Source: Bacteroidales bacterium UBA1216
GTDB lineage: Bacteria > Bacteroidota > Bacteroidia > Bacteroidales > Paludibacteraceae
Assembly: GCA_002309255.1 (NCBI GenBank)
Contig: DBXI01000073.1
Coordinates: forward strand, 41,067 to 88,987
Length of the DNA: 47,921 bases
Direction: 5' to 3'
Positions 42,275-47,921 of the stretch are shown in pieces (positions within the stretch are counted from its first letter, which is position 1; each line of letters starts with the position of its first letter). The notes under the pieces are model-generated. The model saw only the letters and a program-made list of their open reading frames with translations. It did not search any database and was not told the DNA's origin. The position numbers and the translations under genes are program-made.

Positions 42275-42818
42275 TGATATAACTCTCAAGACCTGCGCCA
42301 ACAGCCCTCGTGCTATTCAGCAGGTACTCAACGAATGTCGTGAACTGCGCAAACCGTACGTGGTGATCACCCCATCCATGCGCGAGGTGACGGCCATCCG
42401 ACGCATCCTCGTGCCTGTCAGCCGGCTGGAGGAAGAGATCTACAAGGCGGAGATCTGCACCTACCTGGCACGCAAAACCGGCGCGCATATCATCCTGCTG
42501 CAGGCACATGACTACGGTAGCCGCGCGCGGCAGAACGTAGGTAAGATGGTAACACACATCAAGGCGGTAAGTGAGCGTACTGACACCCCCATCAGTTATG
42601 AAATCGTTGAGGCAAGCAAAGATAGCAGTAAGGTCAACCGCGAGGCGGCTGAACGTCAGCGCGACTTCGTGCCCGACCTGATTCTGCTCACCGCCAGCCG
42701 CGAGTATGGACTCGATGACCTGTTCTTTGGACCACAAGAAAGGCACGTCATCGGACGTGCCTTGGTTCCTGTTATGTTAGTTAATCCTCGCGAGGATCTG
42801 TTCTCGCTGTGTGACTAA
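42255..42818 (+). CDS. UspA-like universal stress family protein
   Basis: 187 residues. The middle reads RRILVPVSRLEEEIYKAEICTYLARKTGAHIILLQAHD, and the end HVIGRALVPVMLV matches the start and end strands of a Usp/HUP-fold domain. The region before residue 50 is atypical. The ATP-binding G-2x-G-9x-G motif is not obvious, suggesting a non-ATP-binding member. Function unknown. The ATG at 42255 overlaps engB by 20 nt; a TTG at 42240 is an alternative. The gene converges on 42837-44657 with 18 nt between stops. Confidence 0.65.
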   Translation: MIWDNNDDITLKTCANSPRAIQQVLNECRELRKPYVVITPSMREVTAIRRILVPVSRLEEEIYKAEICTYLARKTGAHIILLQAHDYGSRARQNVGKMVTHIKAVSERTDTPISYEIVEASKDSSKVNREAAERQRDFVPDLILLTASREYGLDDLFFGPQERHVIGRALVPVMLVNPREDLFSLCD

Positions 42819-42836
42819 GCTCTACTCTGCCGTCTG

Positions 42837-44657
42837 TTACGGTTCGAAGCACTTCAGATCTCCGGCGCTGAATACGTAGTCGGGGAAGATGAACAGGGTG
42901 CTCCACACCAGATATTCATCAATCATGTACCACGGCGAATGTTCGCGATGCTCCACATTCGATACTACATGTACACTCTGAGCTGGCATCATTCCTTGTG
43001 CAAGCAGCAATGCGCGCTCGCCTTTGGCATTCATCGCCATGTCTACAACGATCATCGCGTGCCCCGGGGTGCCGCTAACAACGAACACATCACCTATCTG
43101 CAAGTCTTTGATGTCGCGCTTGGGCAACTCTTTCTCTAACGAAGCCGTATTGGCGTAACCGAACACCAAATCCATGAACTTGCGGAAGGTCGGGTAGGAA
43201 TAGTCGGGCTTGGTTGACTTGACCCACGTCAGTTTGCCGTTCACATTCTTCAGCCGTTCGCCTTCGGCGTAACGCGCATACTCCAACTTAAAGCCGCTCA
43301 AGGCATTGAAGTGAATATCGCTGTAGCGCTTTTGCTCGTACAGATACTCAGCCCGCAGCAGCATCACCGCATCGGCGCATTGCAGCAGATCCTTGTTGCC
43401 AATATCTATATCCATCACATTGAATACGCCTCGCTGATCTTCCACCAAGCTGCCATCGTAGTAATACGCCCGGCCGTCTCTTAGCTTGTAGTTGCGCAGG
43501 AACGCTGCAAAGGAGGTAGGATCAACCTTGATGCGTCGGTAGCCTTCGCGTGGAGGCATGTCGCCGATCGTATTGACCTCATCACCTACATGCCATATCT
43601 GCTCGGGCTCAAGCTCCGGCAGTTGTGCCATCTCTTCAGCCGTTACGTTGTCCCAGACGCTCGTCTTTTCTTGTTCCGGCAGCTTGAAATCTGTGTCTTG
43701 CACCAGACGCACGGACATACCGCGACTCCATGTGTCAAACATGTTCGCATTGGCTTCGTCTGCGGTGAAATACACGAGTTGGGCTTCTATGTCATTCTCT
43801 GCTTTCTGATTATGCATCGTCGATGTCCAGTAAGCACCTATCACACCAATCCCTTGTATCTGTTTGCCGTTGCGAACACCCGCCGCCGGCAGGAACACAG
43901 CACCGGCTGCTTCCATCCTTTGCCACTGCTCGGAGGAGTAGGTGTTCGACGTCCAGTTCTTTGGCTGAGGAGTAAAACGCAACCCTTCCGGCTGTTGCCA
44001 GGCATCGGGCAAGAGAATATATCCGTGGATGTTGTTCACGGTGGCTTGACCGCGTAACTTGGCTGCGTTCTTACGTTGCTGGAACAGGTAGTACCATTCA
44101 TCCGAACTGAGTGTACGCCATAAGTCGTGCTCCGGATAGCCGCCGTTCTGGTAGCTAAGTCTTCCCCAATCTTTGTAACCGAAGAAGTCATAACGATACT
44201 TGGCTGAGTTCTGCGTAGGATTACCGCCAGAACCCCATTCGTAAAGGTCGATCCATCCGTTATATAGACGGTCGCATTTGTTGTTATTGCATTTGACCCC
44301 GTCTATGTAAACTGTACCTTGCGCTTCATCGCCCACATGATCCCATTGATGCTCGGCAAACGTGCTGTAACCCCGTGCATCATTGAATTGCGCATTACCG
44401 CGGGAGAAGTACACTTGTTTGTACTGACTTACGGAGAAAATCCCCGGCAAACCTCCTTCAGGCACAGGATTAACTGTGCGCGTCCGTGTGGTAGTTGTAG
44501 CCGTTGCTGTCGGTTGCAAACTCTGTCTGTCGGTATGAGGTCTTGGCTTACGCAGCGGTGCTTGCGTCCGAATCCGCTCGGCTGCTGACAGCGTACTCCC
44601 TGTTCCTTGACAGAGCATTACACTAGCAGCGCATAATATGAGCAATAATTGTCTCAA
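42837..44657 (-). CDS. Secreted protein with FISUMP-like and DUF4846 domains
   Basis: 606 residues. A signal peptide (1-25) precedes a low-complexity Thr-rich linker (about 48-62). A FISUMP-like domain (about 72-321) ends in IGAYWTSTMHNQK and GMSVRLVQD, as in Fibrobacter-succinogenes major paralogous domains common in Bacteroidota. Residues about 365-606 match DUF4846: PPREGYRRIKVDP, MDIDIGNKDLLQCADAVM, DIHFNALSGF, GDVFVVSGTPGHAMIVVDMA and LLAQGMMPAQSVHV. DUF4846 has no established function; its GD-x-GHA pattern resembles papain-like NlpC/P60 folds. The start overlaps the ftsH stop by 4 nt, so it is translated with FtsH. Confidence 0.8.
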   Translation of the reverse strand: MRQLLLILCAASVMLCQGTGSTLSAAERIRTQAPLRKPRPHTDRQSLQPTATATTTTRTRTVNPVPEGGLPGIFSVSQYKQVYFSRGNAQFNDARGYSTFAEHQWDHVGDEAQGTVYIDGVKCNNNKCDRLYNGWIDLYEWGSGGNPTQNSAKYRYDFFGYKDWGRLSYQNGGYPEHDLWRTLSSDEWYYLFQQRKNAAKLRGQATVNNIHGYILLPDAWQQPEGLRFTPQPKNWTSNTYSSEQWQRMEAAGAVFLPAAGVRNGKQIQGIGVIGAYWTSTMHNQKAENDIEAQLVYFTADEANANMFDTWSRGMSVRLVQDTDFKLPEQEKTSVWDNVTAEEMAQLPELEPEQIWHVGDEVNTIGDMPPREGYRRIKVDPTSFAAFLRNYKLRDGRAYYYDGSLVEDQRGVFNVMDIDIGNKDLLQCADAVMLLRAEYLYEQKRYSDIHFNALSGFKLEYARYAEGERLKNVNGKLTWVKSTKPDYSYPTFRKFMDLVFGYANTASLEKELPKRDIKDLQIGDVFVVSGTPGHAMIVVDMAMNAKGERALLLAQGMMPAQSVHVVSNVEHREHSPWYMIDEYLVWSTLFIFPDYVFSAGDLKCFEP

Positions 44658-46681
44658 GCCTGTTTCTCGTCTTTCGCGATGTCAGTCTCTTCTTGGGTCA
44701 TTGCAGTATTGGCTGCAATGATCTCATCGCCGCGGCTCTTCCACTTGCGCGGACCAAGTACGCGTTCCACATCCTCATGGGTGATCACCTCACGCTCCAC
44801 GAGCATCTCAGCGAGCTGATGATGCTGTTCGGCGTGCTCGGTCAGGATCTTCTTCGCGCGTTTCATCTGTTCGGCGATGATCGCTTCGGTCTCTTGATCG
44901 ATGGTCTTGGCTGTCGCCTCGGAGTAGGGTTTGCTGAATCCGTACTCATATCTGCCGGTCGAGTCGTAGAACGACACATCCTTCAGCTTGTCGCTCATGC
45001 CGTAGTAAGCCACCATGGCGTATGCCTGCTTGGTAGCCCGCTCCAGATCGTTGAGTGCACCGGTGGATGTGTGATCCAGGAACAACTGCTCGGCAGCTCG
45101 TCCGCCCAGCAGAGAGCATAGCTCGTCGAGGATGTGCTCCTTGGTGGTGAGCTGACGCTCCTCAGGCAAGTACCATGCTGCACCCAGCGCTACCCCTCGC
45201 GGCACGATGGTGACCTTAACCAGCGGGTTGGCGTACTGCAGCAGCCATGAGATTGTTGCATGGCCGGCCTCGTGGTAGGCTACCGAACGTTTCTCCTCCT
45301 GCGTCATGATCTTCGTCTTGCGCTCCAATCCGCCAATGATACGGTCCACAGCGTCCATGAAGTCCTGCTTGTCGACCTCCTTCTTGTCATGACGTGCAGC
45401 GATCAGTGCCGCCTCGTTGCACACGTTGGCTATATCCGCGCCCGAGAAGCCAGGGGTCTGCTTGGCCAGGAAATCGACATCCACACCATTCGACAACTTG
45501 ATGTTTCGCAGATGTACGCCGAAGATCTCCTTTCTCTCCTGCAGATCAGGCAACTCGACATGTATCTGTCGGTCGAATCGTCCGGCACGTAGCAGGGCAG
45601 AGTCGAGCACATCAGCACGGTTCGTAGCCGCCAGGATGATCACACCGCTGTTCGTGCCAAAGCCGTCCATCTCGGTCAGCAACTGGTTGAGCGTTGACTC
45701 ACGCTCATCGTTGCCACCGGTCAGCACGTTCTTCCCGCGTGCACGACCTACCGCATCGATCTCGTCGATGAAGATGATACATGGCGCTTTTTCCTTAGCT
45801 TGGCGGAAAAGGTCGCGCACACGGCTGGCGCCTACGCCCACGAACATCTCCACGAAGTCCGAGCCGGACATCGACAAGAACGGCACTTCCGCCTCGCCTG
45901 CCACGGCCTTGGCGAGCAGGGTCTTACCGGTGCCCGGCGGACCAACGAGCAGTGCGCCTTTAGGTATCTTGCCGCCCAGAGCGGTGTACTTGTCGGGGTT
46001 CTTGAGGAACGATACGATCTCCTCCACCTCCTGCTTGGCACCCTCGAGTCCGGCTACGTCCTTGAACGTTACTTTCTGCTGCTTGTCCTTATCGAACACC
46101 TGCGCCTGCGCTTTGCCCACGCCGAAGATGCTGCCAATACCGCCAGCACCGCCGATGCCGCGGCTCATCCATATGAAGAACAGGATGATGAACGCGAACG
46201 GCAGGATGTTCACCAGAATGAGGTACCAGTAGTCTCTCGACTTCTCAAAGCTCACATCTACGGCCGCCAAGCCTTGCTCTTTGCGCGCGGCATTGACGCT
46301 ATCCATGTACTTCGACACTTCTTCCTGCGATGGCACTTGCGTCTTGATCACGCCTTTCGCCGCCTCGCCGCTGTCCTGATCGCCGAACACGATAGCGTAG
46401 TGCATGGGGCGGATAGTAGCCTTGGCGGAGTTGTCATCGTAAACGACCAACTTCTCCACCATGTTACTCTCTACGTAGGCAGTGAACTTGGTGTAGCTGA
46501 GCTCCTTCTTGGTGCGCGAGGTCTCCTTGTCGCCGAACATCCACGCTGCAATCAGGAACACAGCAGCCGCGTAGAGTAGGGTGCTGAGAAGACTCCGCCA
46601 CCTGCCGGGCTCCTTCGGGCTGTTCTGTCCGTTAGGTGCCGGCTGATGTCTCTTCGTTGTATTGCGTTTCTTTTCGCTCAT
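44654..46681 (-). CDS. ftsH: ATP-dependent zinc metalloprotease FtsH
   Basis: 675 residues. Two transmembrane helices (about 31-49 and 152-172) flank a periplasmic domain. The AAA+ module has Walker A GPPGTGKT (247-254), Walker B IFIDEID (303-309) and the RAGRFDRQI second region of homology. The protease active site is HEAGH (470-474). FtsH degrades membrane and short-lived cytosolic proteins as a hexamer. rsfS lies 6 nt upstream, and a secreted DUF4846 protein overlaps downstream. Confidence 0.97.
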   Translation of the reverse strand: MSEKKRNTTKRHQPAPNGQNSPKEPGRWRSLLSTLLYAAAVFLIAAWMFGDKETSRTKKELSYTKFTAYVESNMVEKLVVYDDNSAKATIRPMHYAIVFGDQDSGEAAKGVIKTQVPSQEEVSKYMDSVNAARKEQGLAAVDVSFEKSRDYWYLILVNILPFAFIILFFIWMSRGIGGAGGIGSIFGVGKAQAQVFDKDKQQKVTFKDVAGLEGAKQEVEEIVSFLKNPDKYTALGGKIPKGALLVGPPGTGKTLLAKAVAGEAEVPFLSMSGSDFVEMFVGVGASRVRDLFRQAKEKAPCIIFIDEIDAVGRARGKNVLTGGNDERESTLNQLLTEMDGFGTNSGVIILAATNRADVLDSALLRAGRFDRQIHVELPDLQERKEIFGVHLRNIKLSNGVDVDFLAKQTPGFSGADIANVCNEAALIAARHDKKEVDKQDFMDAVDRIIGGLERKTKIMTQEEKRSVAYHEAGHATISWLLQYANPLVKVTIVPRGVALGAAWYLPEERQLTTKEHILDELCSLLGGRAAEQLFLDHTSTGALNDLERATKQAYAMVAYYGMSDKLKDVSFYDSTGRYEYGFSKPYSEATAKTIDQETEAIIAEQMKRAKKILTEHAEQHHQLAEMLVEREVITHEDVERVLGPRKWKSRGDEIIAANTAMTQEETDIAKDEKQA

Positions 46682-46687
46682 AGATGA

Positions 46688-47047
46688 TTAGTCTTCTAAT
46701 TCAGTGATCTTGCCGTCAGCCCAGAGGTGCTCCAGGTCGTAGTACGCACGTGGCTCGCGCTGCATGATATGTACGAACACCGATCCGTAGTCCAGCGCTA
46801 TCCACTCGGCGTTATCCTCGCCTACGTGCGACAGCGGATGAACATGCGTCACGGTGCGCACATGATCGTCCACCTCGGCAGCGATAGCAGCCACCTGGGT
46901 GTTACTGTTGCCTTGTGCGATGATCATGTACTCCACCGGAGCCTCTTTGATCTTTCTTAGATCGATCTGCACGATGCGCTCACCTTTCCTGTTGCGGATA
47001 CCCTCGATGATTTCCTCCAGCAGTTTCTTTGTTGTTACTTCTTTCAT
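46688..47047 (-). CDS. rsfS: Ribosomal silencing factor RsfS (YbeB/Iojap)
   Basis: 119 residues, the usual length. The family pattern is present: YMIIAQGNSNTQVAAIAAEVDDHVR, then EWIALDYGSVFVHIMQREPRAYYDLEHLWADG. RsfS binds L14 on the large subunit and blocks subunit joining during starvation. The gene leads an operon with ftsH (6-nt gap) and the DUF4846 protein. Upstream 47048-47168 is a 121-nt gap with a weak promoter candidate. Confidence 0.95.
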   Translation of the reverse strand: MKEVTTKKLLEEIIEGIRNRKGERIVQIDLRKIKEAPVEYMIIAQGNSNTQVAAIAAEVDDHVRTVTHVHPLSHVGEDNAEWIALDYGSVFVHIMQREPRAYYDLEHLWADGKITELED

Positions 47048-47149
47048 TCTTCTTTGTTGTAGTAATTACTAATTTTAGGGATTATTTCGAGCATATTTGT
47101 GTTTTCGACTGAGGGAGTTATGTGGTTCATAATGACCGAAGCCAAAACG

Positions 47150-47180
47150 CAAAGATGCTGAAATAAAACTAAAATTCAAT
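47150..47180 (-). promoter_or_regulatory. Weak promoter candidate for rsfS-ftsH
   Basis: Minus strand: ATTG (47180-47177), 19-nt spacer, CATCTTTG (47157-47150). Both boxes miss the consensus at one position, and the spacer is one base shorter than in the other seven sites. The -33 box overlaps the end of gpmI. The leader would be about 95 nt. Confidence 0.35.
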
Positions 47181-47921
47181 CAGGCAGTGCCCTGTCATCT
47201 CTTTAGGTTGCTCGATGCCGAGGATATGGCAGATCGACGGTGCTACGTCTGCCAATATACCGTTCTCGAGCTTGGCATCCTTGTGACCGTTGCTGATGTA
47301 CACGAACGGTACAGGGTTCAAGCTGTGCGCCGTGTTAGGAGTGCCGTCGGCGTTGATGGCGTTGTCGCAGTTGCCGTGGTCGGCGATGATGATGATCTCG
47401 TAGTCATTGCGCAACGCTGCCTCAACCGTCTCGTTGACGCAGATATCAATAGCCGTGATCGCCTGCTGGATCGAGTTATATACGCCCGTATGACCTACCA
47501 TGTCGCCGTTGGCGTAGTTGAGGATGATGCAGTCGTACTTCTGCGAGTTGAGTGCATCGCGTAGGGCGATAGTTACCTCGGGGGCAGACATCATCGGTTG
47601 CAGGTCGTAGGTGGCAACCTTCGGACTCGGGATCAAAATACGATCCTCGTTCTCAAACTCCGCCTCGCGGCCGCCCGAGAAGAAGAACGTAACGTGTGCG
47701 AACTTCTCCGTCTCGGCTATACGCAGTTGACGGAGTCCGGCTTTGGATACAATCTCGCCTAAGGTGTTCGTCACGTTCTCTTTGGGGAAGAGCACGTGCA
47801 GGCCTTGGAACGAACTGTCGTACGGCGTCATGCAGTAGTACTGCAGGTTAGCCAGGGTGTGCATACCATGCTCCGGCATATCTTGCTGCGTCAGGGCGAT
47901 GGTGATCTCCTTGGCGCGGTC
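47169..47921 (-). CDS. gpmI: Cofactor-independent phosphoglycerate mutase, C-terminal part (truncated by window end)
   Basis: The reading frame stays open to the last base of the window, so only the C-terminal 250 residues are seen (family length about 510). The alkaline-phosphatase-fold metal site is recognisable: NYANGDMVGHTG, ADHGNCDNAI and TAHSLNPVPFVYI with the metal-binding Asp and His residues, plus FFFSGGREAEFENEDRILIPSPKVATYD. The enzyme interconverts 3- and 2-phosphoglycerate in glycolysis using two manganese ions. The first 14 visible residues (DRAKEITIALTQQD) are also typical, so there is no sign of a break. Confidence 0.95.
   Translation of the reverse strand, partial: DRAKEITIALTQQDMPEHGMHTLANLQYYCMTPYDSSFQGLHVLFPKENVTNTLGEIVSKAGLRQLRIAETEKFAHVTFFFSGGREAEFENEDRILIPSPKVATYDLQPMMSAPEVTIALRDALNSQKYDCIILNYANGDMVGHTGVYNSIQQAITAIDICVNETVEAALRNDYEIIIIADHGNCDNAINADGTPNTAHSLNPVPFVYISNGHKDAKLENGILADVAPSICHILGIEQPKEMTGHCLIEF

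Noticed and set aside
45417..46579. Long plus-strand reading frames of about 260-270 codons opposite ftsH
   Set aside because: They lie antisense to an intact, highly conserved gene, their proteins are Arg/Ser-rich or His-rich without recognisable domains, and no promoter or coupling is seen. They are frame shadows of G/C-rich coding sequence.
1..47921. Insertion sequences, integrases, phage genes or toxin-antitoxin pairs
   Set aside because: No transposase, integrase, structural phage gene or small paired toxin-antitoxin genes were recognised in any frame.

Overview
The window is a chromosomal segment of a member of the Bacteroidota, most likely order Bacteroidales. The main sign is the promoter architecture: seven sites match the Bacteroidota form TTTG-N20-TAnnTTTG, and start codons lack Shine-Dalgarno sequences. 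Gene content agrees: FISUMP/DUF4846 protein, SLBB-repeat export protein without a lipobox, menaquinone-type long-chain prenyl synthase. No phage, insertion sequence or CRISPR was seen. Genus cannot be assigned from sequence alone.

Layout. Positions 1-2216 are housekeeping: tRNA-Gln(CUG) on the minus strand and, divergently, a polyprenyl diphosphate synthase followed by yicC. Positions 2222-40062 are one long minus-strand surface-polysaccharide locus of the Wzx/Wzy type. Read in the direction of transcription it starts with two nucleotide-sugar dehydrogenases (UDP-HexNAc type, then UDP-glucose type), a Wza/SLBB exporter, a Wzz-like co-polymerase and a Wzx flippase. A tightly coupled run of unusual metabolic genes follows (20.0-32.4 kb): DegT aminotransferase, two ATP-grasp ligases around a divergent PLP enzyme, a U32-like TIM-barrel protein, an HpcH/HpaI-type aldolase, an acyltransferase, a D-2-hydroxyacid dehydrogenase, a third ATP-grasp protein, an MmgE/PrpD protein and a two-subunit class I fumarase/tartrate dehydratase. 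Then come an NlpC/P60-like lipoprotein, two glycosyltransferases, an EpsG-like polymerase and a fourth ATP-grasp protein. A promoter at 14.2 kb starts an acyl-building block: NeuD/PglD-like transferase, two acyl carrier proteins, two SDRs, acyl-AMP ligase, KAS III and acyltransferases, ending in a phosphoglycosyl transferase and an IspD-like cytidylyltransferase. A last promoter at 6.1 kb drives a PglE-like aminotransferase, a PglF-like 4,6-dehydratase and a second phosphoglycosyl transferase.

Positions 40063-40613 are a repeat-rich divergent intergenic region with tandem 8-mer and 11-mer arrays, a dyad and two outward promoters. Positions 40614-47921 are housekeeping again: mltG, engB and a UspA-like gene on the plus strand; then on the minus strand gpmI (truncated by the window end), rsfS, ftsH and a secreted FISUMP-DUF4846 protein.

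How the genes may work together (inference). The 6.1-kb trio would make and load a UDP-4-amino-4,6-dideoxy-HexNAc, and the 14.2-kb block would build an ACP-bound (hydroxy)acyl chain to place on its 4-amino group. The 20-32 kb run has the enzyme logic of carbon-chain homologation (condensation, dehydration/hydration, oxidation, transamination) followed by ATP-grasp amide bond formation, so it may make and attach an uncommon carboxylic or amino acid substituent. This last block is the best candidate for an undescribed system in the window.
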